Source of the DNA: Bacillus sp. N13C7
GTDB taxonomy: Bacteria > Bacillota > Bacilli > Bacillales > Bacillaceae
Direction: 5' to 3'
NCBI RefSeq assembly: GCF_026790065.1
Contig: NZ_JALAMO010000005.1
Span: forward strand, 124,001 to 188,000
Length of the DNA: 64,000 nucleotides
Shown piece by piece: positions 17,662 through 28,815 of the stretch (positions are counted from its first letter, which is position 1; each line of letters opens with the position of its first letter). The notes below the pieces were generated by a model. That model was not told where the DNA came from, searched no databases, and saw nothing but the letters and a program-made list of their open reading frames with translations. The position numbers and the translations under genes were made by a program.

Positions 17662-20391
17662 TCAGGATTGCTTCATTTTTTCACGAAGCACCATTTGCAG
17701 GATGCCGCCATGGCGGTAGTAATCAATCTCAACTTCGCTATCGAAGCGGACGACTGCTTCAAATGTTGTTACATTACCGTCTTCATTGATTGCTCTTACT
17801 GTGACAAGGTCACGAGGGCGAACGGTTTCATCAACATCAACCTCGATGACTTCTTTACCAGTTAAGCCGAGTGTTTCCGCATTTTCACCTTGTTTAAATT
17901 GAAGCGGCAGCACACCCATGAATACAAGGTTGCTTCTGTGAATTCTTTCAAAGCTCTCAGCAATTACCGTTCTGATGCCGAGAAGGTTTGTTCCTTTTGC
18001 AGCCCAGTCACGTGAAGATCCCATACCATAGTCTTTTCCGGCTAACACGACAAGACCGGTTTTATCTTCTTTATATCTCATGCACGCATCGTAGATCGAT
18101 GTTACTTCACCAGTTGGCCAGTACGTTGTATATCCGCCTTCTGTTCCCGGCGCGATTTGGTTTTTGATGCGGATGTTTGCAAATGTCCCTCTCATCATCA
18201 CTTCATGGTTTCCGCGGCGGGAACCATAGGAGTTAAAGTCGCGAGGTGAAACACCTTTCTCCTGCAAGTACTTACCGGCAGGCGTATCTTTTCCGATTGC
18301 CCCTGCTGGAGAAATATGGTCGGTTGTGACTGAATCGCCAAATTTGCCGACAACACGAAGACCTTTTAATGGCTCAACCTTGCCTGGTTCCACAGACATT
18401 TCTTCGAAGAATGGCGGGTTCTGAATGTAAGTAGACTCGCTATCCCATTTATATAAAGCTTCATCTGTTGTTTCAATCTCGTTCCAGCGCTTGTTATCAT
18501 CAAATACCGTTTCATATTCTTTGCGGAAGAGCTCAGGTGTTACAGTTTGCTTAACAAGTGAATTAATTTCGTCCATTGACGGCCAAATATCATTAAAGTA
18601 AACGTTTTGACCATCTTTGCCCACGCCGATCGGATCGGTTTTTAGGTTAATGTTCACCGTTCCAGCCAGTGCATACGCCACAACAAGCGGCGGGGAAGCA
18701 AGATAGTTGCCTTTAACAAGCGGGTGAATACGCCCTTCAAAGTTACGGTTTCCGGAAAGAACAGATGTAATCAGAAGATCGTTTTTCGCAACCGCTTCTT
18801 CGATTTCTGGTGAAAGCGGTCCTGAGTTTCCGATACATGTTGTACATCCGTATCCAACGAGGTTAAAACCAAGCTCTTTCATGTATGGAAGAAGGCCTGA
18901 ATTCACAAGATACCCTGTAACGACTTTTGAACCCGGTGCAAGTGACGTTTTCACATAATTAGGCACCTTAAGCCCTAATTCAACCGCTTTTTTCGCCACA
19001 AGTCCGGCGCCGATCAAAACGTACGGGTTTGATGTATTCGTACAGCTTGTAATCGCAGCAATCGCGATTGCACCCGTTTTCATAACTGTTTCTTCGCCGT
19101 TGAGAAGTTTAAACTTAATTTCTTTATCCTCTTCTTCAGCATTTAAACCGAACCCTTGGTTACCCGCAGGGCTGACTAAGTGCTTTTTAAACGTTTCCTG
19201 CATAGCAGAAAGCGGGATTAAATCCTGAGGACGTTTTGGACCTGATAAGTTTGCTTCAATTTGAGACAGGTCAATTTCAACCACATCAGTAAATTGAGGG
19301 TCTTCAGCATCAGGAGTATAGAACAAGCCATTGCTTCTGCAGTATGCTTCGACAACATCAATATGTTCTGGATCACGGCCTGTCAGTCGCAAGTAGTTAA
19401 GCGCTTCTTCGTCTACTGGGAAGAATCCGCATGTAGCACCATATTCCGGAGCCATGTTCGCAATAGTTGCGCGATCTGCAAGCGGCAGTTCAGCAACTCC
19501 CGGCCCGAAGAATTCAACAAACTTTCCGACAACGCCTTTTTCGCGCAGCACCTGTGTCACTTTTAACGCTAAGTCAGTTGCTGTTGTTCCGTTTGGAAGC
19601 TTGCCGACAAGTTTCGCGCCGATTACCTCAGGAACAGGGAAGTAAGAAGGCTGTCCAAGCATTCCCGCTTCAGCTTCAATTCCGCCGACACCCCAGCCAA
19701 GAACGCCGATTCCGTTAATCATTGTTGTGTGGGAGTCTGTTCCGACAAGCGTATCAGGATACGTTACAAGCTCGCCGTCTTCTTCAATGGCATGAACGAC
19801 ACTTGCCAGGAACTCGAGGTTTACCTGGTGCACGATCCCTGTTGCAGGCGGCACTGCCTGATAGTTGTTAAACGCTTTCTTTGCCCAGCTTAAAAATTTG
19901 TAGCGCTCTGCATTTCTTTCGAATTCTAAATCCATATTAACAGCTAGCGCATCTTCTGTGCCCGCTTTATCAACCTGTACAGAGTGGTCAATAACGAGAT
20001 CAACAGGAATTTCAGGATTAATTTTATCTGGATCTCCGCCTACAGCTGCCATTGCTTTACGCAGTGAAGCAAGGTCTACTACTGCCGGAACCCCAGTGAA
20101 GTCTTGTAAAATTACACGAGACGGTTTGAACGGAACGTCGATTTCCTTCAATTCGGCAGTTCCCCATTTTGCCAAATTTTCCACGTGCTCTTTTTTAATG
20201 ACGAATCCGTCAACTTGACGCAATACTGATTCTAAAAGAACTTTGATGGAATAAGGAAGTTTCGAAACTTTCCCGATACCTGAATCCTCTAACGCCTTTA
20301 AAGAGTAGTAATGATATGTTTTCCCATTAGTAGTAAACGTTTTTCTCGCTTGGAAAACGTCTTTTGCTGCTGTTTTTTGCTCGTTTGCCAT
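17662..20391 (-). CDS. citB: aconitate hydratase (aconitase, CitB)
   Basis: A 909-residue TCA-cycle enzyme that interconverts citrate and isocitrate through cis-aconitate with a [4Fe-4S] cluster; it also binds RNA at iron-responsive elements when iron is short. Cluster cysteines are in [19 protein letters not shown] and [19 protein letters not shown]. Other landmarks are [20 protein letters not shown] and the C-terminal swivel domain with [20 protein letters not shown]. Start ATG follows AGGGGGA. A CcpC-type operator lies in the upstream region. Divergent from sspO. Confidence 0.97.
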   Translation of the reverse strand: MANEQKTAAKDVFQARKTFTTNGKTYHYYSLKALEDSGIGKVSKLPYSIKVLLESVLRQVDGFVIKKEHVENLAKWGTAELKEIDVPFKPSRVILQDFTGVPAVVDLASLRKAMAAVGGDPDKINPEIPVDLVIDHSVQVDKAGTEDALAVNMDLEFERNAERYKFLSWAKKAFNNYQAVPPATGIVHQVNLEFLASVVHAIEEDGELVTYPDTLVGTDSHTTMINGIGVLGWGVGGIEAEAGMLGQPSYFPVPEVIGAKLVGKLPNGTTATDLALKVTQVLREKGVVGKFVEFFGPGVAELPLADRATIANMAPEYGATCGFFPVDEEALNYLRLTGRDPEHIDVVEAYCRSNGLFYTPDAEDPQFTDVVEIDLSQIEANLSGPKRPQDLIPLSAMQETFKKHLVSPAGNQGFGLNAEEEDKEIKFKLLNGEETVMKTGAIAIAAITSCTNTSNPYVLIGAGLVAKKAVELGLKVPNYVKTSLAPGSKVVTGYLVNSGLLPYMKELGFNLVGYGCTTCIGNSGPLSPEIEEAVAKNDLLITSVLSGNRNFEGRIHPLVKGNYLASPPLVVAYALAGTVNINLKTDPIGVGKDGQNVYFNDIWPSMDEINSLVKQTVTPELFRKEYETVFDDNKRWNEIETTDEALYKWDSESTYIQNPPFFEEMSVEPGKVEPLKGLRVVGKFGDSVTTDHISPAGAIGKDTPAGKYLQEKGVSPRDFNSYGSRRGNHEVMMRGTFANIRIKNQIAPGTEGGYTTYWPTGEVTSIYDACMRYKEDKTGLVVLAGKDYGMGSSRDWAAKGTNLLGIRTVIAESFERIHRSNLVFMGVLPLQFKQGENAETLGLTGKEVIEVDVDETVRPRDLVTVRAINEDGNVTTFEAVVRFDSEVEIDYYRHGGILQMVLREKMKQS

Positions 20392-20517
20392 TCTCCAAAA
20401 TCCCCCTTCAGATCAGATCATTCTCAGATGAATGTTACATTCCATCACAATTTTCTCACAATTTCATATTAAAACAAAATCATACATAAGTAAATATCAA
20501 TGTTTTTATTAAATACA

Positions 20518-20532
20518 ATAAGTTCGGCTTAT
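20518..20532. promoter_or_regulatory. CcpC-type operator upstream of citB
   Basis: ATAAGTTCGGCTTAT is an exact ATAA-N7-TTAT dyad, the operator recognised by the citrate-responsive LysR-type repressor CcpC, 127 to 141 bases upstream of citB. A second half site (ATAA) lies nearer the gene. Function inferred from known citB control. Confidence 0.75.
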
Positions 20533-20618
20533 GAGACTAATGTACCGGTAATTATTGCTGTTTATGCTCTCTCATATATCATCACAAAAGGAGCCATATT
20601 ATGATTGAGGTGATAATG

Positions 20619-20765
20619 ATGGTCAAAAGAAAAGCAAATCACGTCATTAACGGAATGAATGACGCGAAAAGCCAAGGCAAAGGCGCCGGCTACATCGAAA
20701 ACGACCAGCTTGTACTGACTGAGGCTGAACGCCAAAATAATAAAAAAAGAAAAACCAATCAATAA
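20619..20765 (+). CDS. sspO: small acid-soluble spore protein O
   Basis: A 48-residue forespore protein (formerly CotK) with [20 protein letters not shown] at the start and NNKKRKTNQ at the end. The ATG at 20619 is preceded by GAGGTGATAAT. An in-frame ATG at 20601, after AAAAGGAG, would add six residues and cannot be excluded. Followed by sspP, with which it forms the sspOP operon, divergent from citB. Confidence 0.92.
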   Translation: MVKRKANHVINGMNDAKSQGKGAGYIENDQLVLTEAERQNNKKRKTNQ

Positions 20766-20796
20766 CTTCGGACTCTTTTAAGGAGGTTCTCATTTT

Positions 20797-20943
20797 ATGA
20801 CCAATAAAAATACAAGTAAAGATATGCATAAAAACGCCCCTAAAGGACACAATCCGGGCCAGCCGGAGCCTCTGAGCGGAAGCAAAAAAGTGAAGAACCG
20901 AAACCACACAAGACAGAAGCACAACTCAAGCCATGATATGTAA
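20797..20943 (+). CDS. sspP: small acid-soluble spore protein P
   Basis: A 48-residue basic spore protein (formerly CotL), beginning [20 protein letters not shown] and ending [11 protein letters not shown] follows AAGGAGG. It is 31 bases after sspO and is followed by a terminator. Confidence 0.92.
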   Translation: MTNKNTSKDMHKNAPKGHNPGQPEPLSGSKKVKNRNHTRQKHNSSHDM

Positions 20944-20974
20944 GAAAAGCAGACCTAAGTGTCTGTTTTTTTAT
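20944..20974 (+). terminator. sspOP terminator
   Basis: AAGCAGAC and GTCTGTTTTTTT arms right after the sspP stop. Confidence 0.75.
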
Positions 20975-21042
20975 GCGTTCACCCATTTCTCAACCTCCGC
21001 ATATGATGGAAAGCAAGGTTGATATGTGGAGGGAATGCTTCC

Positions 21043-21417
21043 ATGACCCATTCAAAACGTAATGATGCTAATGATTTCGATGGTATGGATGAGTGGCTTC
21101 GGCAATTTTTTGAAGACCCCTTTGCCTGGTACGACGAAACATTGCCTATTGATTTATATGAAACAAGTCAGCAGTATATTATTGAAGCGGATCTGACGTT
21201 TTTAAAGCCGACACAAGTAACGGTTACCCTGTCCGGATGCGAGTTCATTTTGACAGTCAAATCATCAGGACAGACGTTTGAAAAACAAATGATGCTTCCT
21301 TTTTATTTAAATGACAAAACCATTCAAACTGAATGCGAAAACCAAATACTCACAGTTGCCGTCAATAAAGAAACAGAAGATGGTTCTTCTTTTTCTCTTC
21401 AATTTCCTCTCAGCTAA
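21043..21417 (+). CDS. cotM: spore coat protein CotM (alpha-crystallin-like)
   Basis: A 124-residue protein with the small heat shock (Hsp20/alpha-crystallin) fold across about residues 35-124: PIDLYETSQQYIIEADLTF, then a beta-sandwich with VTVTLSGCEFILTV. CotM belongs to the outer spore coat and is made late in the mother cell. The ATG at 21043 is chosen because GGAGGG precedes it; an upstream ATG eight codons earlier lacks a site. Position between sspP and yneK matches B. subtilis. Confidence 0.88.
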   Translation: MTHSKRNDANDFDGMDEWLRQFFEDPFAWYDETLPIDLYETSQQYIIEADLTFLKPTQVTVTLSGCEFILTVKSSGQTFEKQMMLPFYLNDKTIQTECENQILTVAVNKETEDGSSFSLQFPLS

Positions 21418-21419
21418 AC

Positions 21420-21466
21420 ATAAAAAGTCACTTTCATCCCCTATTATGAAAGTGACTTTTTTTCCG
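21420..21466 (+). terminator. cotM terminator
   Basis: AAAAGTCACTTTCAT and ATGAAAGTGACTTTTTTT arms around a nine-base loop; a long, perfect stem. Confidence 0.9.
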
Positions 21467-21650
21467 TCCGTTTATCGTCAAATACCCTCTAGTGACTCTC
21501 CCATGGCCAAATAGCAGATTCACTATACAATAAAATATGATCTACTATCTCTTTTGACTAGACGTCTATCACTTTTTTCTATTCTTTTTTTACTGTGTTC
21601 TTCTATTCTCTCTTCGTATACAATATGGTTAGAATAAGGGGGAATGATTA

Positions 21651-22079
21651 ATGCTTGAAGGCTGGTTTTTGTGGTTTATTCTGTTTTGGGTGATCACGAT
21701 GGTTGTCTTATTATCAATCGGCGGCTTTTTTATGTTTCGAAAGTTTCTAAAGCGTTTACCAAAAGAAGACGGCAGGTCAGAGCTTGATTGGCAGGATTAC
21801 TATATCGAAAAAAGCAGGCATCTGTGGAGCAATGAAAACAAACAATTTCTGAATGAATTGGTATCGCCTGTTCCGGAACTGTTCAGAGATGCCGCAAAAG
21901 CCAAAATCGCAGGTAAAATAGGTGAGCTAGCATTAAAAGAAAAGGTATCAAAGATTGATCAGCAACTGATGATCAGAGGCTATATTCTCGCAACTCCTAA
22001 AAGAGACCATACCTTCTTAAAAAGACATCTGCGAGACAAAAATATCGATCTCGAACCTTATCAGACCCTTCTTAAATAA
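21651..22079 (+). CDS. yneK: membrane-anchored hypothetical protein (YneK)
   Basis: A 142-residue protein with one N-terminal transmembrane segment (WFLWFILFWVITMVVLLSIG) and a charged cytoplasmic or external domain containing DWQDYYIEKSRHLWSNENKQ. AAGGGGGAATGATTA precedes the start. No catalytic motif seen. Between cotM and the ccd genes, as in B. subtilis. Function unknown. Confidence 0.82.
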   Translation: MLEGWFLWFILFWVITMVVLLSIGGFFMFRKFLKRLPKEDGRSELDWQDYYIEKSRHLWSNENKQFLNELVSPVPELFRDAAKAKIAGKIGELALKEKVSKIDQQLMIRGYILATPKRDHTFLKRHLRDKNIDLEPYQTLLK

Positions 22080-22115
22080 AAAAACCTTTCCTGACAGGTG
22101 GAAAGGTTTTTTAAT
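22078..22115. terminator. bidirectional terminator between yneK and ccdC
   Basis: AAAAACCTTTCC and GGAAAGGTTTTTT arms with A and T flanks, serving both converging genes. Confidence 0.85.
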
Positions 22116-22593
22116 TCATTTGAATATTAGCTGACTGCAGTTCATTATGAAGTTTTCGATATGATAAATACATGGCGATTCTCCACGGCACAATCATACC
22201 GAATGCCAGAATCCAAAACATTCCGCTCAATGCGCCGTAATCAATTGATGTGCTCAAAATTGATTTCATCACGATTCTGATCACTAAAAGACCGACTAAT
22301 ATAAAGACAAATGCTTTAGAGCGCTTCAAGTAAATTTCATTATTCTTAATTTCAAACTTAGACGTTTTGATTAGAAAAATAGAGAAAATCACGCCTAAGG
22401 TGATGGCTTCTAAAAACTCTGCACCAGTGACCCAAAATACCGGAAATAAAAACATTAACGCTCCCGTACTCATAAAAATCGGCGGAAGAATGATTTTTTT
22501 CGGTGAAACGGGCTTGTCAGATGACTTTATTCTGACCACCATCACAGCTACAGCCATTAACACAGCAATAATCGATGAAATTATAATCATCAT
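22111..22593 (-). CDS. ccdC: CcdC membrane protein (YneJ)
   Basis: A 160-residue integral membrane protein with about five hydrophobic segments. The family occurs next to ccdA, but in B. subtilis it is not essential for cytochrome c synthesis. Start: the ATG at 22593 is preferred over one three codons upstream because the AAAGGA site directly abuts the upstream one. Follows ccdB on the minus strand after a short gap. Confidence 0.85.
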   Translation of the reverse strand: MMIIISSIIAVLMAVAVMVVRIKSSDKPVSPKKIILPPIFMSTGALMFLFPVFWVTGAEFLEAITLGVIFSIFLIKTSKFEIKNNEIYLKRSKAFVFILVGLLVIRIVMKSILSTSIDYGALSGMFWILAFGMIVPWRIAMYLSYRKLHNELQSANIQMN

Positions 22594-22679
22594 ACATATC
22601 ATTCCTTTGTTTCTCGGAGTGTGATACTATATACTATACTCCAAAACAATAAAAAAAACCAATTTCAAAAGAAATGACT

Positions 22680-23042
22680 TTAATGCCCCATAACGCGGCT
22701 AACAGCTTCTAACACTTTTGATTCCTCGAACGGCTTGACAATAAAGTCCTTCGCCCCCAGTTCAATTGCTTCAGCTACAATTCTTTGCTGGCGCATGGCA
22801 GTGCACATAATGACCTTCGCTTTAGGGTCAAAGGTTAAGATGTCACGAAGCGCTTTAATGCCGTTTTTCACTGGCATTGTAATATCCATTGTCACAATGT
22901 CCGGCCGAAGTTTTTTATACAGGTCCGCTGCTTGCTCACCGTCCGCTGCTTCGCCTGCGATTATGTAATTTGCCTCTTCCAAGATCTCTCTGATTTTCAC
23001 TCTCATGAACTTGGCGTCGTCTACAACTAAAACTCTTGTCAT
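22680..23042 (-). CDS. ccdB: CheY-like single-domain response regulator (CcdB/YneI)
   Basis: A 120-residue stand-alone receiver domain. The acidic pocket is visible in VLVVDDAKFMR, the phosphorylation site Asp in VTMDITMPVKNG, and the conserved Thr and Lys in KVIMCTAMRQQR and KDFIVKPFEES. It has no output domain. GGAGGGGAAT precedes the ATG at 23042. It lies between ccdA and ccdC; a direct role in cytochrome biogenesis has not been shown. Confidence 0.9.
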   Translation of the reverse strand: MTRVLVVDDAKFMRVKIREILEEANYIIAGEAADGEQAADLYKKLRPDIVTMDITMPVKNGIKALRDILTFDPKAKVIMCTAMRQQRIVAEAIELGAKDFIVKPFEESKVLEAVSRVMGH

Positions 23043-23130
23043 ATTCCCCTCCAAAAAACGATTTCCACAGATAATAGTCTTATTGTACCAAAAACAAAAG
23101 GTTTAGTAGTAGTTCGAAAGTAATTTACCG

Positions 23131-23838
23131 TCAAAAACCAGTAAATCCCCCAAATAGATCAGACAGCAAAATAATGATCACACTCATCCAATCAAAGAAT
23201 AACAGTATACCAATCACAATCATCAAAACGCCTCCCGCTTTCATCATCAAAAGCTGGTTTTTCCTTATCCACTTCAGCTTTGTGATAAAAAAAGACAATA
23301 AAAGAAACGGAACAGCAAAGCCGAGTACATATAACAGCATATACGGCACCGCTGAGCCTGGATTTGTCCCTGCAAGCGTGATAACAGCGGCTAAAATCGG
23401 ACCGGTACATGGCGTCCATCCCGCTGCAAATGCCATTCCGATTAAGACGGAACCTAAAAATCCGGTTGGTTTATGTTTAAAATGGATTCTCCGCTCTTTC
23501 ATCATTGCCTCAGGCCGGAACACGCCAAGCGTAATGAAACCGAACAAAATAATGAGCAATGCCCCAATTTGCCGAATTGCATCGTGATAATCCCTAAACA
23601 GGCTGCCAATAAAGGATGTTCCGTAGCCTAAAGCGATAAAAATGATCGAAAAACCAAGCAAAAAACACAAAGTATGAAACAAGCTTCTTTTCTGCAGCAG
23701 CAGCTTTTCGGTTTTCACATCATCCATGCTGACCCCTGTAATATATGACAAGAAAGCTGGGTAAAGCGGCAGGCAGCAAGGCGAAATAAAGGATAAAAAC
23801 CCCGCTCCGAATGTCAAAAAGTAATTTACATCTCCCAT
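23131..23838 (-). CDS. ccdA: cytochrome c biogenesis protein CcdA
   Basis: A 235-residue membrane protein with six predicted helices that passes electrons from cytoplasmic thioredoxin to thiol proteins outside the membrane (such as ResA) for cytochrome c maturation and spore synthesis. The two redox cysteines are visible in [20 protein letters not shown] and [15 protein letters not shown]. First gene of ccdA-ccdB-ccdC. The downstream partner yneN or ResA type proteins fit this pathway. Confidence 0.93.
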   Translation of the reverse strand: MGDVNYFLTFGAGFLSFISPCCLPLYPAFLSYITGVSMDDVKTEKLLLQKRSLFHTLCFLLGFSIIFIALGYGTSFIGSLFRDYHDAIRQIGALLIILFGFITLGVFRPEAMMKERRIHFKHKPTGFLGSVLIGMAFAAGWTPCTGPILAAVITLAGTNPGSAVPYMLLYVLGFAVPFLLLSFFITKLKWIRKNQLLMMKAGGVLMIVIGILLFFDWMSVIIILLSDLFGGFTGF

Positions 23839-24058
23839 GTCATCATCCCTTCATCATTTGACATACCTTCAAGTTATGACAAAATGATTTCATTTTTTTA
23901 ACACTTTTGCTTGAAGGATTTCTATTTATAGAAAAAACTTATATAATTTAATTTGACATTGAGATATTGTACTCCTTCTCATTTGAAAATTAGTATAAAT
24001 ATGGATATAATATAAACATTCACTTTTGAAGATCTAATGTATGAAAGGATACATCCCT

Positions 24059-24232
24059 GTGATTAGAGAGCATCTATTAAATGAAATTGAAAAAAAAAGA
24101 GCAGAGCTGCTGCAAATTGTCATGGCGAACGGAATGACATCTCATATTACGATAGAGCTCAGTCAGGAGCTTGACCATCTTCTCATACAATATCAAAAGC
24201 AGCGCCTTCGAGCAGTAGCGGGTGATGAATAA
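24059..24232 (+). CDS. ynzD: Spo0E-like aspartyl-phosphate phosphatase (YnzD)
   Basis: A 57-residue helical protein of the Spo0E family that dephosphorylates Spo0A~P and so delays sporulation. The helix-loop-helix pattern is clear, with the C-terminal signature SQELDHLLIQYQKQ (the family S-x-x-L-D-x-L-I). The GTG at 24059 is taken as start, ten bases after AAAGG, giving the B. subtilis length; an ATG six codons upstream lies inside that ribosome binding site. Confidence 0.88.
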   Translation: MIREHLLNEIEKKRAELLQIVMANGMTSHITIELSQELDHLLIQYQKQRLRAVAGDE

Positions 24233-24235
24233 TTG

Positions 24236-24272
24236 CAAAATAAAAAACCCGTATAAGGGTTTTTTATTTTAT
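24236..24272 (+). terminator. ynzD terminator
   Basis: AAAAACCC and GGGTTTTTT arms after the ynzD stop. Confidence 0.75.
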
Positions 24273-24305
24273 AACCATGTTTCTCTATATCATAATCTTT
24301 ACGTA

Positions 24306-24524
24306 TTATTTCGTTTGATTATTCATGGCTTTCATCATTTGATTGATTTTCTTTTGAGAAGGTTTCATTCCCATTTGCATCATCATCATGCGTAACATTT
24401 GTTCATTAATAGGCGGATTCTTTTTAAGGTAGCTCATCATATATTTACGAGCAATAAAAAACCCGAGTGCAACACCTATGAGCAATGCAACAACGCCCAC
24501 TAGGATGCCAACCCATAAAGTCAT
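24306..24524 (-). CDS. yneF: UPF0154 membrane protein (YneF)
   Basis: A 72-residue protein with one N-terminal transmembrane helix ([20 protein letters not shown]) followed by a conserved cytoplasmic tail containing [20 protein letters not shown] and [15 protein letters not shown], the signature of UPF0154. GAAGGAGG precedes the ATG. Conserved in Firmicutes next to sirA; function unknown. Confidence 0.92.
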   Translation of the reverse strand: MTLWVGILVGVVALLIGVALGFFIARKYMMSYLKKNPPINEQMLRMMMMQMGMKPSQKKINQMMKAMNNQTK

Positions 24525-24609
24525 TTTATTTCCTCCTTCATGTTGTCTAGTTTAAAGTGTACTAAACCAAAAGCTATTATACAACATTTACATCTCTTTT
24601 TCTTCGGTT

Positions 24610-25056
24610 TTAGACAAAATTTCTTTCTTTCACCGGATTTAGCCATCCATACCGCTTCGAATTGAAATCCATTGCCAGAAAGCAAGGGCTTACCTTTCTT
24701 AACACTTCAAAGAAAATCGTTTCTGCCTCGTAATCTCCCGAAGCCACAATTTCTATCATGTGCTCCTTCATCATAAACGTTGCGTGGCCTTTTGCTTTCG
24801 GCAAAGCTATTCTATAAATATAATCCAGCTGCCTGTAATCCGTCTTGTTTAAATTCATTTTTAACCTCTGATGCATATGTAAAATTGGGATTGGCTGTGT
24901 AATATATTGAATCTGTTTCTCTGTCATTTCATACTGCTGCTTTTCAAGGCTTGTCCAATGATAGTCTTGAAACAGCTCAAACATAACCGATTCCCGCCCG
25001 AAATAGTGATTGGCAAATTCCTCTTTTATCAGGTACGTATAGTAGTGACGTTCCAT
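24610..25056 (-). CDS. sirA: sporulation inhibitor of DNA replication SirA (YneE)
   Basis: A 148-residue protein that binds DnaA domain I and blocks new rounds of replication when cells begin to sporulate. The N-terminal MERHYYTYLIKEEFANHYFG is characteristic, as is the near-C-terminal FNSKRYGWLNPVKERNF. ATG follows AAAGGGG. It lies between yneF and tkt, as in B. subtilis, where it is switched on by Spo0A~P. Confidence 0.92.
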   Translation of the reverse strand: MERHYYTYLIKEEFANHYFGRESVMFELFQDYHWTSLEKQQYEMTEKQIQYITQPIPILHMHQRLKMNLNKTDYRQLDYIYRIALPKAKGHATFMMKEHMIEIVASGDYEAETIFFEVLRKVSPCFLAMDFNSKRYGWLNPVKERNFV

Positions 25057-25169
25057 CTTTTCATCCCCTTTACCAGCAGCATTTCATTTGCTCTCTATTA
25101 TACAAAAGAAGAAAAGAAAGAATTGTCTATTACTGTTAAACAGCCAATACTATTTTTGTCGGATAAACA

Positions 25170-25204
25170 AGAAAAAGAGGATGATTTGACTCATCCTCTT
25201 TCAA
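25170..25204 (-). terminator. tkt terminator
   Basis: AAAGAGGATGA and TCATCCTCTTT arms directly after the tkt stop on the minus strand. Confidence 0.85.
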
Positions 25205-25208
25205 AGAC

Positions 25209-27212
25209 TTACTTATTGATTAATGCCTTAACTCGATTCACTACGTTCTGTACTGAGAAGCCGTATTCGTTAATGATCGTTTCACCAGGAGCAGATGCAC
25301 CGAAGCGGTCTATGCCGAGAACGTCTCCTTCAAGCCCCGTGTATTTGCCCCATCCAAATGATGAGCCCATTTCAATTGCAAGACGTTTTTTCACATCTGC
25401 AGGAAGAACGGCGTTTTTGTACTCATCAGATTGTTTCTCGAAACGATCCATTGAAGGCATGCTGACAACAGAAACATCGATATTTTCTTTTGCCAATTCA
25501 GCTTGTGCTTCAATCGCAAGACCTACTTCAGAGCCTGAAGCGATAAGAAGAGCGTCAGGTGTTTCGTTTTTAGATTTAGAAACGACATATGCACCTTTTT
25601 CTACTCCTGCCAATGCTTCTTCAGCTGTTTGGTCAATCGTAGGAAGGTTTTGGCGTGTCAATACTAGCGCTGTTGGCTGGTCAGTGCTTTGCACTGCAAG
25701 CTTCCATGCTGCCGCTGTCTCATTGCCGTCTGCAGGACGGATCAAGGAAAGATTAGGCATCGCGCGGAGTGAAGCCAGCTGTTCAACAGGCTCGTGCGTC
25801 GGTCCGTCTTCACCTACTGCAATACTGTCATGAGTGAAGACATATGTGACAGGAAGACCCATTAATGCTGCAAGGCGAATCGCCGGACGCAGGTAATCAG
25901 AGAAAACAAAGAAAGTCCCGCCGAATACGCGAAGTCCGCCATGAAGCGCCATACCATTTAAAGCTGCACCCATCGCAAATTCACGAACACCAAACCAGAA
26001 GTTTTTGCCTGAGTAATCAACCGCTGTGAAATCACCGGCATTTTTAATTGTCGTTTTGTTAGATCCAGCTAGGTCAGCAGAACCTCCGACAAAGAAAGGA
26101 ATTTTTTTCGCAAGCCCGTTGAGAACCTCACCGGAAGATGCACGGGATGCCAGGCTGCTTCCTTTTTCATAAACAGGAACCTCTTGATCCCAGTCCTTCG
26201 GAAGCTCTCCTTTGATTGCCAGCTCAAGCTGTTCGGCAAGTTCAGGATAAACTTCTTTATATTTAGCAAATTGGGCATTCCATTCTTGTTCCTTTTTCTC
26301 GCCTGATTCTTTAACTGCTGAAGCGAAATGCTCATATACTTCAGACGGAACGTAGAAATCTTCTTCATACGTCCACGCGTAAGCTTCTTTTGTTAATTTG
26401 CTTTCCTCTTTACCAAGCGGCGCACCATGAACACCGGATGTGCCGGCACGGTTAGGTGAACCGAATCCAATTGTTGTTTTCACTTCAATTAATGTAGGTT
26501 TCTTTTCATTTTGGCGTGCTTTTTCGATAGCCGCTGTTAATTCTTCAATGTTGTTTCCATCCTCGACATAAAGAACTTCCCAATTCATTGCTTCAAAACG
26601 CTGCTTCACGTTTTCAGAGAATGAACGGTCAAGATCTCCATCAAGAGAGATGTCATTAGAATCGTATAATACGATCAGACGGCCAAGCTGAAGATGGCCA
26701 GCGAGTGAAGCGGCTTCAGAAGAAATACCTTCCATTAAATCACCATCACCGCAAATACTGTATGTATAATGATCGACTACGTTAAATGAATCGCGGTTAT
26801 AAGTCTCGGCTAAATGGCGTTCAGCAATAGCCATTCCGACCGCCATGGCAATTCCTTGACCAAGAGGCCCTGTAGTTGCATCGACACCGGCAGTATGTCC
26901 GAATTCTGGATGTCCAGGTGTTTTACTGCCCCACTGGCGGAATCCCTTTAGATCTTCGATGCTAAGATCAAACCCGCTTAAATGAAGCATGCTGTATAAA
27001 AGTGCTGATCCGTGTCCAGCAGATAAAACAAAACGGTCACGGTTAAACCAGCCAGGATTTGCCGGACTTACATTCATAAATTTTGTCCACAGCGTGTATG
27101 CCATTGGAGCGGCCCCCATTGGCATCCCTGGGTGACCAGAATTTGCTTTTTCAATTGCGTCTATTGACAGTGTGCGAATGGTAGCAACTGATTTTTTTTC
27201 AATTGTATCCAT
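25209..27212 (-). CDS. tkt: transketolase
   Basis: A 667-residue thiamine diphosphate enzyme moving two-carbon units between sugar phosphates in the non-oxidative pentose phosphate pathway. The ThDP motif [20 protein letters not shown] lies near residue 155; the Tkt signature GHSG-type N terminus [19 protein letters not shown] near residue 20; and [20 protein letters not shown] near residue 470. AAGGGGA precedes the ATG. It links xylose catabolism from the xylAB genes in this window to glycolysis. Confidence 0.97.
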   Translation of the reverse strand: MDTIEKKSVATIRTLSIDAIEKANSGHPGMPMGAAPMAYTLWTKFMNVSPANPGWFNRDRFVLSAGHGSALLYSMLHLSGFDLSIEDLKGFRQWGSKTPGHPEFGHTAGVDATTGPLGQGIAMAVGMAIAERHLAETYNRDSFNVVDHYTYSICGDGDLMEGISSEAASLAGHLQLGRLIVLYDSNDISLDGDLDRSFSENVKQRFEAMNWEVLYVEDGNNIEELTAAIEKARQNEKKPTLIEVKTTIGFGSPNRAGTSGVHGAPLGKEESKLTKEAYAWTYEEDFYVPSEVYEHFASAVKESGEKKEQEWNAQFAKYKEVYPELAEQLELAIKGELPKDWDQEVPVYEKGSSLASRASSGEVLNGLAKKIPFFVGGSADLAGSNKTTIKNAGDFTAVDYSGKNFWFGVREFAMGAALNGMALHGGLRVFGGTFFVFSDYLRPAIRLAALMGLPVTYVFTHDSIAVGEDGPTHEPVEQLASLRAMPNLSLIRPADGNETAAAWKLAVQSTDQPTALVLTRQNLPTIDQTAEEALAGVEKGAYVVSKSKNETPDALLIASGSEVGLAIEAQAELAKENIDVSVVSMPSMDRFEKQSDEYKNAVLPADVKKRLAIEMGSSFGWGKYTGLEGDVLGIDRFGASAPGETIINEYGFSVQNVVNRVKALINK

Positions 27213-27342
27213 AAAAATCCCCTTCCTTATGTGTTGTACCCTTACATCATAAATGTCTGACGACTTTTTCTCAACTGTTTCAGCTTAAATTTGAGAGAAA
27301 CTTGTTGAATTTTGTCACATAAAAGTTTTGTTGTAGTATATG

Positions 27343-27379
27343 CAAAAGAGGAATACGATATTTCCGTATTCCTCTTATA

Positions 27380-27380
<1 letters not shown>
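27343..27380 (-). terminator. ynzC terminator
   Basis: AAGAGGAATACG and CGTATTCCTCTT arms, ending the yneA-yneB-ynzC operon. Confidence 0.85.
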
Positions 27381-28348
<968 letters not shown>

Positions 28349-28660
28349 CTATCTTACAGTTGCCAATTCATAGGCATCCTGATGCTTCTTTTTCAATGGA
28401 ATCACTAACTCATCTCCCGGCTGGATATCAGACGTCTGAAGATGATTGTTATCAGCTATCCATTGAATAAAATCACTTTTGTTTATCTTTTTTTTATCTG
28501 CTACCTGATCCGCAATTGACCAAAGTGTGTCGCCTTGCTGGACTTCTATTTTAACATACTGATTAAGCTCCTGGCCGCTGCTTGTATATGACAGCAAAAG
28601 GATAACCGCGCTCAAAATCACTGTGAACAGACCGACAAAAATAATAGATTCTTTACTCAT
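28349..28660 (-). CDS. yneA: SOS cell division inhibitor YneA
   Basis: A 103-residue protein that stops septation after DNA damage. It has an N-terminal membrane anchor exported to the outside (IIFVGLFTVILSAVILLLSY) and a LysM domain (VQQGDTLWSIADQVADKKK to IQPGDELVIPL). The ATG at 28660 lies seven bases after GGAGGT; upstream in-frame ATGs lack good spacing. Three SOS boxes separate it from the divergent lexA. Confidence 0.92.
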   Translation of the reverse strand: MSKESIIFVGLFTVILSAVILLLSYTSSGQELNQYVKIEVQQGDTLWSIADQVADKKKINKSDFIQWIADNNHLQTSDIQPGDELVIPLKKKHQDAYELATVR

Positions 28661-28677
28661 GATCATAACCTCCAACA

Positions 28678-28691
28678 GGAATGTTTGTTCG
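28678..28691. promoter_or_regulatory. LexA (SOS) box 1
   Basis: CGAACAAACATTCC on the minus strand, a fair match to CGAAC-N4-GTTCG, just upstream of yneA. Confidence 0.7.
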
Positions 28692-28713
28692 CTTTTTATA
28701 GTTTCAGTATATA

Positions 28714-28727
28714 CGAACAAACGTTTC
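28714..28727. promoter_or_regulatory. LexA (SOS) box 2
   Basis: CGAACAAACGTTTC, a strong SOS box in the shared yneA/lexA control region. Confidence 0.85.
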
Positions 28728-28743
28728 TGTCAATTGTTTTTTT

Positions 28744-28757
28744 CGAACCTATGTTTG
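28744..28757. promoter_or_regulatory. LexA (SOS) box 3
   Basis: CGAACCTATGTTTG, a strong SOS box near the lexA promoter. Together the three boxes allow graded repression of both divergent units. Confidence 0.85.
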
Positions 28758-28815
28758 TACTGTAAGGAAAATCATGCTATAATCTTCTTAAAATCGACGT
28801 TTTGAGGTGCGAAAA

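Noticed and set aside
24907-25833. 308-residue plus-strand frame
   Set aside because: Long only because it is antisense to sirA and the 3' part of tkt; low-complexity serine-rich translation typical of a shadow.
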